Counted from the stretch's first letter, positions 16,161-24,938 are shown. The stretch: 64,000 nucleotides of DNA from JABAAI01 sp965261955 (GCA_965261955.1 CBDHEM010000071.1:124001-188000), one strand, 5' to 3'. The notes: generated by a model not told the origin, from the letters alone. Numbers and translations are program-made.

Positions 16161-17691
16161 CTATATAGTCAGCCTTGAAAAACCAGAATACTATGGATAT
16201 TTCGCATTTATAAGCTATTCTGAAGTAAAAAGTAGTACCCATAATCGCAAGGTTTTGCGAAAAGGTGTTCAAAAGCTTGTGTTTTTCAAGCATTATTTTT
16301 CAGAGGTTCCCTATGTTAGCTCAAAAAAAAAATGATTATCAAAGAGACTTGTTTAAGACGAATTTGGAAGGTATGCTCAATCATAATGAGCCCTTATTTC
16401 GTTTAGCTCAGAAAATAGATTGGGAAAAGTTTGATACTGAATTTGGTAAACTCTATTGTCCTGACAATGGCCGTCCAGCCAAGTTAACCCGCTTGATGGT
16501 AGGACTGCATTACTTAAAAGCCACATTTAATGAAAGTGATGAAAGTGTTTTAGATAAATGGGTTCAAAATGTCTATTGGCAACACTTTTGCGGATACCAA
16601 GAATTCCAGCAGGAAGCTCCTTGTGATCATAGCACATTAAGCAGATGGCGTAAGCGTATAAAATCTAAAGGGATGGAAAAGCTTTTAGAAGAAACAATTC
16701 GTTGTGCTCTTTCTAATAAATTACTGCGTAGACATCATGTCCAAAAAGTAAATGTAGATACAACAGTTCAGGAAAAGGCCATTACATATCCAACAGATGG
16801 TAAACTATATTTTAAAGCTTTACAATATTTATCAGAACTGGCTAAGAGAAATAATATTCGTCTTCGCCAAAGTTATTCTCGTTTATCTAAAAAGTCATTA
16901 TTAATGCAGAACCGATATTTTAGAGGACGTAAATACAGACTTGCAAGGCGTGAGCAAAAGAGCTTAAAAACCTATTTTGGCCGTGTTTTACGGGATGTAG
17001 AGCGTAAATTACATTCTATAGACTTACATAAAAATTATGAATCTTCTTTGTGTCTTCTTCACCGTCTTTACGATCAAACCAAGGATAGCAAAAACAAAGT
17101 TTATAGTTTACATGCACCGGAAGTAGAATGTATCTCTAAAGGAAAAACGCATAAGAAGTATGAATTTGGATGTAAGGCAAGTTACGTGACAAGTAGTCAA
17201 GGTAACTTTGTTTTAGGCGCGATGGCAAAACATGGTAATCCTTTTGATGGGCATACATTACCATCGGCCATAGAACAGGTAGAAAGGTTTTTACCCAATT
17301 CATTAAGTGTAAAAGAAGTTTTTGTGGATAGAGGTTATAGAGGAGCGAAAGTTAAAGATGGGATAACAGTTCACATTGTTGGCGCAAAGAGGAAGAAAAA
17401 AATGAAACGTAGTTTACGCAAGTGGATGAAAAGAAGAGCCGCTATTGAACCCATCATTGGTCGCATGAAGAATGTATGATTGAGGTGTACGACGAAATCA
17501 CCTCTTAACGCAAGAAGGTGATAAGATGTATGCGGTTTTACTAGGTGCTGGCTTTAATATGAGAAAATTGCTAAAAGCTTTTTCTTGGCTTAAATTTATT
17601 CCGCAATATCTGACTAATATTTCCTTAAAAAAGGAAATATGGGTTATGGCATTTTCTTAATATAGTGCCTTTTTCAAGCTTAACTATATAG
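16161..17691 (+). mobile_element. IS5-family element copy 3, end-to-end
   Basis: 1531 bp with terminal inverted repeats: left CTATATAGTCAGCCTTGAAA, right (reverse complement) CTATATAGTTAAGCTTGAAA. It has one transposase gene in the same direction. The first 8 bp are shared with the right end of the preceding copy. Its right end abuts a terminal fragment of another IS type (17692-17815), so it was probably inserted in that element. Confidence 0.9.
16313..17479 (+). CDS. IS5-family transposase
   Basis: 388 residues from MLAQKKNDYQ; an in-frame start at 16265 would add 16 residues with no family resemblance. The order is an N-terminal DUF772-like domain (LTRLMVGLHYLKATFNESDE), DHSTLSRWRKRI, the first catalytic aspartate in VNVDTTVQEKAITYPTD, YSLHAPEVECISKGK, GNPFDGHTLP, VFVDRGYRGAKV and the C-terminal RRAAIEPIIGRMKN. 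The frame then ends prematurely at MKNV, while RRNHLLTQEGDKMYAVLLG continues in the +1 frame to about 17600. Relative to family sequences roughly 4 extra bases (gtat) lie at the junction. Probably defective, unless the frame is changed during translation. Confidence 0.88.
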   Translation: MLAQKKNDYQRDLFKTNLEGMLNHNEPLFRLAQKIDWEKFDTEFGKLYCPDNGRPAKLTRLMVGLHYLKATFNESDESVLDKWVQNVYWQHFCGYQEFQQEAPCDHSTLSRWRKRIKSKGMEKLLEETIRCALSNKLLRRHHVQKVNVDTTVQEKAITYPTDGKLYFKALQYLSELAKRNNIRLRQSYSRLSKKSLLMQNRYFRGRKYRLARREQKSLKTYFGRVLRDVERKLHSIDLHKNYESSLCLLHRLYDQTKDSKNKVYSLHAPEVECISKGKTHKKYEFGCKASYVTSSQGNFVLGAMAKHGNPFDGHTLPSAIEQVERFLPNSLSVKEVFVDRGYRGAKVKDGITVHIVGAKRKKKMKRSLRKWMKRRAAIEPIIGRMKNV

Positions 17692-17815
17692 AGTACAAAT
17701 GGATACTGTAGGGCTAAAAATTGAGGATAATTATGGCAATCCGATTTTTGCCGTAACAGGCATAGACTGCCATAGTAGCTTAAAGAGGAACATTCAGTGT
17801 TACCTTTTCACATGG
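17692..17815. mobile_element. Terminal fragment of an IS (same type as 43744-44434)
   Basis: Sequence from gagtacaaatggatactgta to gtgttaccttttcacatgg closely matches the reverse complement of the left 125 bp of the element at 43744-44434, including its terminal repeat. It begins exactly at the right end of the IS5-type copy. The rest of the element is absent. Confidence 0.8.
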
Positions 17816-17853
17816 ATTCTATACAATAATTATATATAATCTTATAAATTTTA

Positions 17854-18213
17854 TCAATCTTTTTTTTTTAGAGTAATATAATTTACTCTTTCAATTAGAG
17901 TTACTCTTACATTAAAATCTGAATCATCACTCAGATACTTGAGAAGACCTTGAGATTTATGATATTGAATTAAGCTTAAGTGTAGCACACTCGCTGGAGA
18001 TCAAGAAGACCTTGAGATTTATGATATTGAATTAAGGGCATTTCTGTTTCAGTTTGAAAACTAAGAAATAATGATTTATTTGAGTTGAACCTTAAAAGTA
18101 AATTTTCTTCAATGAGTCCATTTGTAAATTTTTGAAAAATAGAGTAGATATCACCTCCAAGTACAATACTTCCCATGCTGTCTAAAATTACTTGTTCCTC
18201 AAATTTCTTTTTT
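17854..18213 (-). pseudogene. Decayed small gene next to the DUF4279 gene
   Basis: Reading leftward: FEEQVILDSMGSIVLGG, then IEENLLLRFNSNKSLFLSF, then EMPLIQYHKSQGLL, after which a 28-bp insertion flanked by a 34-bp direct repeat brings in a stop. After the second repeat the frame resumes LLKYLSDDSDFNVRVTLIER and ends at 17854. No ATG lies at the left of the frame. Family not recognised; the position beside the DUF4279 gene suggests part of the same accessory cassette. Confidence 0.5.
17942..18038. repeat. 34-bp direct repeat with 62-bp period
   Basis: agaagaccttgagatttatg and the bases after it occur at 17942 and again 62 bp later at 18004, separated by about 28 bp of unrelated sequence. 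The second copy interrupts the decayed small gene here. Confidence 0.8.
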
Positions 18214-18328
18214 TTCTACAAGTACCATAAATACTTATTACTCTCTAATCAATAAATAGGTTTAGCTTTAAACCATCAACGATTATTCCCTCTAGTATTT
18301 TTTAGAATAGTAATCATAGCTCTACGTA

Positions 18329-18727
18329 TCAGCTTACTATAGAAAATCCGATTGGTATTTTCAAAACTTCGAGTATCTCATATACTTCTGACTGAATTAT
18401 AAAACCACCATTATCAAATTCACATGTATAGCTACAAAACAAATCAACTTCAACACCTTTAGCCACGAGAGATTTAATATACTGACTATGTGGTTTAATC
18501 TGCTCCCATATCCACATTAAGTGTTCAGTTAACTCAGTTTTTTCTGGCAAAGGAGAACGTAATGACCAAATATCATTATCCCATTTTTTATTAAGTTTTT
18601 TAATTCTTATATCTCCACGTTTATGAACATGTGAAGGCTCTATTCGTGAAGATATTTCATCATGAGGCATAGGAGCTTCCATTATCCTTAAACTAGCAGA
18701 AAAGCTATAAACATTTTTATTATCCAT
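18329..18727 (-). CDS. DUF4279 family protein
   Basis: 132-residue soluble protein. It has the DUF4279 layout: a first strand (YSFSASLRIMEA), PHDEISSRIEPSHVHKRGDI, W-LRSPLPEKTELTEHLMW, a helix ending in LVAKGVEVDLFCSY, then GGFIIQSEVYEILEVLKIPI. Members are often found in accessory and toxin/immunity neighbourhoods; the biochemical role is not established to my knowledge. It lies about 30 bp downstream of a degraded frame (18760-18960) that could be a former toxin or partner. The ORF is intact with an ATG start, in contrast to its broken neighbours. Confidence 0.7.
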   Translation of the reverse strand: MDNKNVYSFSASLRIMEAPMPHDEISSRIEPSHVHKRGDIRIKKLNKKWDNDIWSLRSPLPEKTELTEHLMWIWEQIKPHSQYIKSLVAKGVEVDLFCSYTCEFDNGGFIIQSEVYEILEVLKIPIGFSIVS

Positions 18728-18759
18728 ATTTATCTGCTCTCATGTAAAGTAATGACATA

Positions 18760-18960
18760 TTACCTTGTGAATTCTTTACCTAATCTAAGTAAGTCTTTGT
18801 AACTAAAATTGCTACTATATCCTCGATTTTGCAAATTTTTTGATTTTTCAATATCTCCTTTTCTGTAATAAATGTTTTGTTCGATAAAGCATGTAAGCCT
18901 TTCTAATTCTGTTTCTGATGCGTTTTCTTTTTTATGAATTAAAATTTGTCTATTTTTATT
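18760..18960 (-). pseudogene. Truncated ORF upstream of the DUF4279 gene
   Basis: 66 codons without an early start codon: KKENASETELERLTCFIEQN, then YYRKGDIEKSKNLQ and GYSSNFSYKDLLRLGKEFTR, ending 32 bp before the DUF4279 ATG. Upstream, in other frames, MDDPIKLDLSPNSIDSFRKK (from about 19046) appears to continue into it through one or two frameshifts, one near an A8 run. I read it as the C-terminus of a decayed gene co-transcribed with the DUF4279 gene. Family unknown. Confidence 0.45.
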
Positions 18961-19209
18961 CTAAAAATGGACAGGGATTTTCTTTTTTTTCCGAAACGAA
19001 TCAATTGAGTTTGGGGATAAGTCCAATTTTATTGGATCATCCATGGTATAAAATTACACCTAAATTAAACATTTTTTTTATGTAATCGCAAGAAAAATAA
19101 ATAAATAAATTATTTTAAATAGAGTTGCTACAAAAACCCAATTTTAGTGTATTTTATTCCTATCGTTAATTTTTGATTTTTATTCCATTGTAGGCGAGTT
19201 GCCGCATAA
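18961..19209. other. Intergenic remnant region
   Basis: AT-rich, with the short open frame MDDPIKLDLSPNS on the minus strand at its left end that may be the upstream part of the decayed ORF at 18760-18960. Nothing else recognisable. Confidence 0.4.
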
Positions 19210-19316
19210 TGTACTGTTGCGAAATGTGAATAATTGCAAATAAAGCGCTATGAAACCCTGATTCAAAACATTATAGATGGTTACTTTCCTGTTTTTTCGC
19301 ATTTTATAACAGTCTC
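19210..19316. repeat. MITE-like element, copy with diverged ends
   Basis: Left end gtactgttgcgaaatg and right end, reversed, gagactgttataaaatg. The interior (aataattgcaaataaagcgc, then gattcaaaacatta) matches the elements at 54852 and 57171. About 107 bp. Confidence 0.65.
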
Positions 19317-19321
19317 AAAAT

Positions 19322-19412
19322 ACAAAGGAGTAAGAAAAGGTCCATCTAAAATACCTCAAATCAGCGTTTGCCGGCATTTGCTTCTGTCTTTCTTGCTTCC
19401 TACAACAACATC
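19322..19412. repeat. MITE-like element, partial
   Basis: Directly after the previous element. aaggtccatctaaaatacct, then caaatcagcgtttgccggca and cttctgtctttcttg, parallels copy 1 at 7497-7601 in the same orientation. The termini are diverged (ggagtaagaaaagg and ctacaacaacatc). Confidence 0.55.
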
Positions 19413-19420
19413 ATGAATAA

Positions 19421-20275
19421 TTACCAAAGGATGTAAGCTTTTTTTGTCAGTCTAAAAAACCAAGAATATGGGATAGCTGCTTTGCCATTATTACCCCACT
19501 TTGAACCAACTGAGTTTAAAAAGAAAAAAAGTCTTTTTTTATCATCATATCCAATGAGAGAAACAGAATGATAACCTTGCGAATTTCCTGCCGGCTTTTT
19601 CCATACAAATTCATCTAGAGTGATAAAATTTTCACTTATTAACAGTGTTATTATAATTGGTTTATTTTGTAAAAGATGGCCACGGACTTGGTCAAGGTCT
19701 GTGTAGTCTATTCTGCCAAAACCATTTATCTTATATTGTCTTGCATTTTGGATGGCCCTACCACTTGCCCTATGTGCTGAGTCAGCGCTATTATAAGGCA
19801 TATAATTTTCTTCTGGGCAACCTTCTTTTTTTAAAAGTTCCAGACCCGAAACAATCTCAATACCACGATCAATACCTTTATTTAGTCTATTATAGACAAA
19901 TGCTGGTGCACATTGATATTGCTTTTTTTTACTTTTAGTACTATTATCTATATTAGTGCCTTTATTTTCATAAAGATAAGATGCTGCAAAGTATCCGAGT
20001 GCCCAAGCCGTACCGCTAGCTTGGTTTCCTTGATTCCCAGGAGTAGGAATGTTTTGCAATAAAAATCGGGTAGGAACGTCTTTTGGAATACTAGCAAGCA
20101 CAAAAGGAATTTTTTTATCATCTCTATTCCAAGCAGATTGAATCGGAAAATTTTTTAGTTTCCAATTTTTTTTCATTTCCTTTTTGAAAGGATAATTATT
20201 ACAATTTAATTTGAGTGATCCAATAAATATAAACAAAAAAAAAGTCAAAAAAAAAGTATAGAAGATACGAGTCAT
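19421..20275 (-). CDS. Papain-like (C1 family) protein lacking the catalytic cysteine
   Basis: 284 residues with an N-terminal hydrophobic signal (IFYTFFLTFFLFIFIGSL), so it is exported; the LKLNC stretch is only weakly lipobox-like. The fold markers of bacterial papain-like proteins are present: NQGNQASGTAWALGYFAASY (81-100) at the active-site helix, YHSVSLIGYDD with the catalytic His (237) and FLNSVGSKWGNNG with the Asn (255). In active relatives the first motif reads like S-C-x-x-W-A; here the cysteine position is Gly88 (S-G-T-A-W-A). It is therefore probably a pseudoprotease or uses another chemistry. Its start overlaps the stop of the 83-residue ORF by 4 nt, implying translational coupling. 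Confidence 0.75.
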   Translation of the reverse strand: MTRIFYTFFLTFFLFIFIGSLKLNCNNYPFKKEMKKNWKLKNFPIQSAWNRDDKKIPFVLASIPKDVPTRFLLQNIPTPGNQGNQASGTAWALGYFAASYLYENKGTNIDNSTKSKKKQYQCAPAFVYNRLNKGIDRGIEIVSGLELLKKEGCPEENYMPYNSADSAHRASGRAIQNARQYKINGFGRIDYTDLDQVRGHLLQNKPIIITLLISENFITLDEFVWKKPAGNSQGYHSVSLIGYDDKKRLFFFLNSVGSKWGNNGKAAIPYSWFFRLTKKAYILW

Positions 20276-20523
20276 ATTGAATTAGATTTTCTTTCCCATT
20301 CAGAATCAGAGAGCCCGTTAAATATTGCAATAAGTAGATGAATTTTTTTGATAAATTCTTTTATGGAAAGTAATGCAACTTTTTGGGTGGATAGTTCTAT
20401 TCTCCGTATTTTTTTTCCTGTTTTTCCAAAAACATCACGAACAGTCATGGTACTAATTTCATTTGCTTGCATATTTCTATCAAGAAATACTCTACTATAC
20501 TTTTTTATATTTTGACTATCCAT
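20272..20523 (-). CDS. Small protein coupled to the papain-like gene
   Basis: 83 residues, charged and probably helical: DRNMQANEISTMTVRDVFGK, then KKIRRIELSTQKVALLSIKE, then FIKKIHLLIAIFNGL. No signal peptide and no recognised family. The start has GGAAGG about 12 nt upstream. The stop codon overlaps the start of the papain-like gene as ATGA, so the two form a two-gene operon. Confidence 0.6.
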   Translation of the reverse strand: MDSQNIKKYSRVFLDRNMQANEISTMTVRDVFGKTGKKIRRIELSTQKVALLSIKEFIKKIHLLIAIFNGLSDSEWERKSNSI

Positions 20524-20716
20524 ATGAAAAAAAAAGCCCTTCCGAGTTCATAGTCGATAACTTGCGATAAGTACTTAAGTGTTTTATGCTAGGGGAAAAA
20601 CACACGTAGATATAGTGTTATTTATGAGTTGGTCATGTCATACTGCTGAAATGGAAAAGGATTGCCTTTCTAAAAAGAGAGTAGATAGCAATTCCTTATT
20701 CTAAAATTATGGCACT

Positions 20717-21976
20717 ATGTCCCGTATAAATGAAGTTTTTAAGGTGGGAACTTTACCACCACTAGGCCAAGTTCCCACTAAAATGTATGCCCAAGTTGTT
20801 CGCCAAGAAAGATTTGGTGAACCTAAAAATGCATTTCAAGAAGAGCTTGTTTTGGTCCCAGAAATTGGGGAAGGCGATGTGCTTGTAGCTGTAATGGCGG
20901 CTGGGGTAAATTATAATAATGTTTGGGCAGCATTAGGTTATCCCGTTGATGTGATTGCCGCACGCCAAAAGAAAGGGGAAGCCACTTCAGAAAAATTTCA
21001 CATTGGTGGTTCAGATGCTTCCGGTATTATATATGAGGTTGGTTCCGGAGTGAAAAATTTTGCGGTGGGTGATGAGGTTGTTATACATTGTGGTACTTGG
21101 AGTCCAGATGATCCTTGGGTGCGCAAAGGAAAAGACCCAATGCTTGCTCCATCACAGTTAATTTGGGGTTATGAGACAAACTGGGGTTCTTTTGCACAGT
21201 TTACGCGAGTCCAAGCCCATCAATGTCTAAAACGTCCCTCTCATCTCAGTTGGGACGAATCTGCAGCCTATATGTTAGTTGGAGCTACGGCTCATCGTAT
21301 GCTTCATCATTGGGAGCCTAATACTGTACAAAAAGATGATGTCATTTTGATTTGGGGAGGGGCAGGGGGATTAGGTGCGATGGCAATTCAAATTGTAAAG
21401 GCTGCTGGTGCTGTTCCCGTTGCTGTTGTGAGTTCTGATGATAAAATAGAATACTGTAAAAAACTGGGAGCACTGGGAGTAATCAATCGCCGAAATTTTT
21501 CACATTGGGGTGCTTTTGATAGTAGCATAAATAAATCAGAAGTATTTGCACAATGGAGTAAGGATGCTCGATCTTTTGGTAAGGCCATTTGGGAAATTAC
21601 TGGGAAAGGACGGAATCCGCAAATAGTCTTTGAACATCCGGGAGAAAGTACAATACCGACTTCTATGTTTGTTTGTGAGACGGGGGGAATGGTTGTGATT
21701 TGTGCTGGAACAACTGGTTACCATGCTGCTGTGGATTTACGTTATTTGTGGATGCGTCAAAAGCGTTTACAAGGCTCTCACTTTGCAAATGACAAAAATT
21801 GCCAAGAATTTAACAATTTGGTATGTGAAAAAAAAATAGATCCTTGTCTTTCTCGTACCTATCCATGGGCTGATACGGGTACGGCACATCAAACGATGCG
21901 TGAAAACAAACATCCATCTGGTAATATGGCCATCCTAGTTGGGTCTCCAGAGAAGGGAATGGGACGCAAGGTATAA
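20717..21976 (+). CDS. ccr: Crotonyl-CoA carboxylase/reductase
   Basis: 419-residue NADPH-dependent medium-chain dehydrogenase/reductase that carboxylates crotonyl-CoA to ethylmalonyl-CoA, the defining step of the ethylmalonyl-CoA pathway. Diagnostic stretches are AAGVNYNNVWAALGYPVDV, HIGGSDASGIIYEVG, CGTWSPDDPWVRKGKDPM, IWGYETNWGSFAQF and WGGAGGLGAMAIQIVKAAG (nucleotide-binding loop). The C-terminal QGSHFANDKN carries the His thought to help position CO2. A normal length and full motif set point to an active enzyme. Its pathway partner, the mutase, is at 1-1570, and no pathway gene is adjacent. ATG at 20717 is the natural start. An ABC exporter gene follows after 76 bp. Confidence 0.95.
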   Translation: MSRINEVFKVGTLPPLGQVPTKMYAQVVRQERFGEPKNAFQEELVLVPEIGEGDVLVAVMAAGVNYNNVWAALGYPVDVIAARQKKGEATSEKFHIGGSDASGIIYEVGSGVKNFAVGDEVVIHCGTWSPDDPWVRKGKDPMLAPSQLIWGYETNWGSFAQFTRVQAHQCLKRPSHLSWDESAAYMLVGATAHRMLHHWEPNTVQKDDVILIWGGAGGLGAMAIQIVKAAGAVPVAVVSSDDKIEYCKKLGALGVINRRNFSHWGAFDSSINKSEVFAQWSKDARSFGKAIWEITGKGRNPQIVFEHPGESTIPTSMFVCETGGMVVICAGTTGYHAAVDLRYLWMRQKRLQGSHFANDKNCQEFNNLVCEKKIDPCLSRTYPWADTGTAHQTMRENKHPSGNMAILVGSPEKGMGRKV

Positions 21977-22052
21977 AGATTTTTTTCTTAATCAATATAA
22001 CTAAAGTAGTATTATCACAATATTATGATTGTGACCGGTACGGATCGGTATA

Positions 22053-24035
22053 ATGAGAACTTTTTTACGTTTACTTTCTTATATTTTCCCTTATAGTTAT
22101 CGTTTTTTTTGGGGTGTGATTTTTTCTTTTTTTGTAGCCCTATTGAGTGGTGTGAGCCTATCAATATTTGTCCCTATTTTTGATGCAATGGGAAAAAAGT
22201 CAGATATTTATTTATCACAATTTAGCAAAAGGGAGCGAAATTTTTTAAAAGAGATTTTTCCAACAGATAAAGAAGGTGAGGGTTTTCAATTATCTTCTAG
22301 TCAGCTTCCACAGGCTCCAGAAAGACTCAATCAACAACTAGCTAAGTTTTTAGTCTCTTATATTGACGATAACCACTTTATCGAATTGGATACTTTATCT
22401 TACCTAGAGCTAAAAACAATTATTTATGGAAAACTACGTTTAAGTGCCAGTGGTTTTTCTCCTCTTGAGGTAATGTTTCTTATTGGTATGATAGTTGTAC
22501 CAATTTGGATCCTAAAAACATTTTTGCTATTGATGTGTGTGCGTTTACTTGCAAGAGCTGGTTATCTGGCCATTCGTAGGATACGTGATGATCTTTATTC
22601 TAAAATACAAGATTTACCACTAACTTGGTACTATAAAAATAAAAGTGGAGAATTAGTTAGTCGTATTGGTAACGATTCGGAAATTATTTCTGCTGTGATC
22701 TCCGATAATATGCGAGATGCGATTGTAAATATTTTTTACCTATTCGTAAATATTTCTATATTAGCTTATTTAAATTGGGAATTATTTCTCACTTGCATTT
22801 TAGTTATGCCATTTCTCCTTTTCCCAACGACTCTTTTGACGCATAAAATACGTAAATCAACTCATCGAAGTCAGCACCTTTTGGCTGAATTACATGGTCA
22901 TTTACAAGAAAGCCTTAGCGGAATTAAGGAAATACGTTACATGCAGATGGAAGAACGAGAGAAAGAAAAATTTCGTGATATTAATAATAAACTCTACTGG
23001 AAACGTTTTAAGGAACTTTATTACAATAGATTAATTCCTTATTTAGTAGAGCTCAATTCCATTATTATTGTTTTTGGTATTCTTTCTTTAGGAGCTATTT
23101 TTCTGGATTCTAGTGATTTTACTAGCGCAGAATTCCTCGTCTTTTTGGCTGTCTTGCTTTTTATTATTAGACCTATCATCCAACTATCTGGGATGTATGC
23201 AAAAATTCAAGGGGCCATTGCCGCTGGTAAACGGATATTTGAAATTATGGATAAGGACGTAGAGTTTTATGAAGTAGATAATCCCAGTTCATTTCAAAAA
23301 TTAGAGAATGCTATTGATTTTAACAATGTTTGTTTTTCTTATCCAGAAACAGAAAAACAAGTATTGTATAATATTGATTTAAACGTACCTGTCGGTTCGA
23401 CTATTGCAATAGTTGGTGAGAGTGGTGGAGGTAAGTCTACTTTGATGGATTTACTTCTTGGCTTTTTTACTCCGACTTCAGGACAGATATTACTCGACGG
23501 GAAAAGTATACAAAGTTTCCGTATAGAAGAGCATCGCTCTCGTATTGGTATTGTTTCGCAAGATATATTTTTATTTTATGGTTCGATATTTAATAATATT
23601 TCATACGGAAAACGAAATTGTGACCCACATGAAGTAGAGAAAGCTGCCCGTTTGGCTCATGCACATGATTTTATATGTAGTTTTGATAATGGCTACAACT
23701 CGCTAGTAGGGAACCGTGGTTTCAATCTTTCTGGTGGACAACGTCAACGTATTGCTATTGCCCGTGCTTTTTTACGTGATCCAGAAATTCTTATTCTGGA
23801 TGAGGCTACTTCTGCACTGGATAATAAAAATGAACGCCTTATACAACAAGCCCTTAAGCGCTTATTTCATAAACGTACAACCTTTGTGATTGCACATCGC
23901 CTATCTACTATTGAAAATGCAGATACAATTGTTGTTTTGTCTAATGGGCACATTGTGGAAGTGGGCTCTCATCATAAGCTTATGGAAAAGAATGGTCATT
24001 ACAAGCGTTTGCAAACACTTGATAAGAAAGTATGA
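22053..24035 (+). CDS. ABC transporter, fused permease and ATPase (MsbA/lipid exporter type)
   Basis: 660 residues: an exporter-type transmembrane domain (about 1-390, several hydrophobic helices, first at FWGVIFSFFVALLSG) and a nucleotide-binding domain (about 410-655). Walker A is GESGGGKST, the Q-loop VSQDIFLFYGSIFNNI, the signature LSGGQRQR, Walker B ILILDEATSALD and the switch His AHRLST. It forms a homodimeric exporter in the inner membrane; lipid A or another amphipathic substrate is the usual guess for this group but is not shown by sequence. The insertion around residues 50-115 between the first two helices is longer than usual and hydrophilic. Confidence 0.9.
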   Translation: MRTFLRLLSYIFPYSYRFFWGVIFSFFVALLSGVSLSIFVPIFDAMGKKSDIYLSQFSKRERNFLKEIFPTDKEGEGFQLSSSQLPQAPERLNQQLAKFLVSYIDDNHFIELDTLSYLELKTIIYGKLRLSASGFSPLEVMFLIGMIVVPIWILKTFLLLMCVRLLARAGYLAIRRIRDDLYSKIQDLPLTWYYKNKSGELVSRIGNDSEIISAVISDNMRDAIVNIFYLFVNISILAYLNWELFLTCILVMPFLLFPTTLLTHKIRKSTHRSQHLLAELHGHLQESLSGIKEIRYMQMEEREKEKFRDINNKLYWKRFKELYYNRLIPYLVELNSIIIVFGILSLGAIFLDSSDFTSAEFLVFLAVLLFIIRPIIQLSGMYAKIQGAIAAGKRIFEIMDKDVEFYEVDNPSSFQKLENAIDFNNVCFSYPETEKQVLYNIDLNVPVGSTIAIVGESGGGKSTLMDLLLGFFTPTSGQILLDGKSIQSFRIEEHRSRIGIVSQDIFLFYGSIFNNISYGKRNCDPHEVEKAARLAHAHDFICSFDNGYNSLVGNRGFNLSGGQRQRIAIARAFLRDPEILILDEATSALDNKNERLIQQALKRLFHKRTTFVIAHRLSTIENADTIVVLSNGHIVEVGSHHKLMEKNGHYKRLQTLDKKV

Positions 24036-24154
24036 AGACTAATCTAAAAACTTTTTATTTATTTTTATTTGTGTAGAGGAGGGAGATTGACGAAAGTTAA
24101 AGAAACAGAAGCTTATGTAAGCAAAATCGTTTAACCCATGAATAGAGAAAATAA

Positions 24155-24574
24155 ATGACAAAAATAGATAAAAAGAATAGATTACTTGTTGTTGATGATA
24201 ACGATGAATACAGTGATCTTTTGATTACATTTTTTGAAGCAAAAAAAGAATGTAATCAAATCGAAAGAGCTCGTGATGCAGAGGAGGGGTTTGCAATGTT
24301 GTGCAAAAATCATATTGAATATTATGATATTATTCTCACCGATATAACGATGGAAACTCAAATTTCTGGTTTGATTTTTTTACGTAAAGCACAAGCTTAT
24401 GGTTATAAAGGCACTATAATTGTGGCTAGTACTGGTTTTGATGTTTTTGGTGTAAAGACACTTTCTTGCCTCCTTCTAGGAATTTTAGGGGTAAACTATA
24501 TTATTCCAAAAAAAAATGTGAAAAATGGAAATCCAATTTTGTACAAAACTCTATTTTCTCAAAAAATAATATAG
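24155..24574 (+). CDS. Single-domain response regulator
   Basis: 139 residues consisting only of a receiver domain. The acidic pair is D14-D15 (VVDDND), the phospho-acceptor is D63 (LTDITME), the switch Ser/Thr is at VASTG (92-93) and the lysine lies in IIPKKN (119). There is no output domain, so it would act by protein contact, like CheY or Spo0F-type proteins. The partner kinase is not in the window. The last part of the domain (FGVKTLSCLLLGILGVNY) is unusually hydrophobic for helix 4 and strand 5. Confidence 0.85.
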   Translation: MTKIDKKNRLLVVDDNDEYSDLLITFFEAKKECNQIERARDAEEGFAMLCKNHIEYYDIILTDITMETQISGLIFLRKAQAYGYKGTIIVASTGFDVFGVKTLSCLLLGILGVNYIIPKKNVKNGNPILYKTLFSQKII

Positions 24575-24607
24575 TGTTATCATAATCTAATAAAACGTTA
24601 AAAATTA

Positions 24608-24904
24608 ATGAAAATAATTTCCGAAAATAATGCCAAAGAGAGGTTAGAAAGGCTTCCAAATTGGAGGGAAAAAAATGGAAAATTATATCGTGAATATTCT
24701 TTCCATGATTTTAGTACCGCCTTTTCTTTTATGACAGCTAGTGCTTTTGTTGCTGAAAAAATGGATCACCATCCTAACTGGACTAACGTCTATAATAAAG
24801 TATCTATTGAACTTTATACTCACAGCATAAACGGTCTTAGCGAAAATGACTTCATACTAGCTGAGGCTATGGAAAAATTAGCACATAAGCTTCTAATCTC
24901 CTAG
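24608..24904 (+). CDS. phhB: Pterin-4a-carbinolamine dehydratase
   Basis: 98 residues, the standard length. The hallmark HHPNW motif (54-58) and the preceding FVAEKMD carry the catalytic histidines, and HSINGLSENDFILA supplies the C-terminal signature. The enzyme dehydrates 4a-hydroxytetrahydrobiopterin and related pterins. Bacteria without phenylalanine hydroxylase also keep it, possibly in molybdopterin or other pterin metabolism. No hydroxylase gene is visible here. Confidence 0.93.
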   Translation: MKIISENNAKERLERLPNWREKNGKLYREYSFHDFSTAFSFMTASAFVAEKMDHHPNWTNVYNKVSIELYTHSINGLSENDFILAEAMEKLAHKLLIS

Positions 24905-24938
24905 AGATTTTTTCCATTCTAAATATATATCTCTGCCT

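Larger units (their letters stand above)
14908..16168 (+). mobile_element. IS5-family element copy 2, left-truncated
   Basis: Starts abruptly within the transposase gene at tgtgctctttctaat and runs to the normal right terminus (CTTTTTCAAGCTTAACTATATAG). The last 8 bp, CTATATAG (16161-16168), are shared with the left end of the next, complete copy. Compared with that copy it carries the gatggtaa duplication (15001-15016), a 267-bp minisatellite (15478-15744) and the same frame-breaking bases near the end. Confidence 0.87.
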
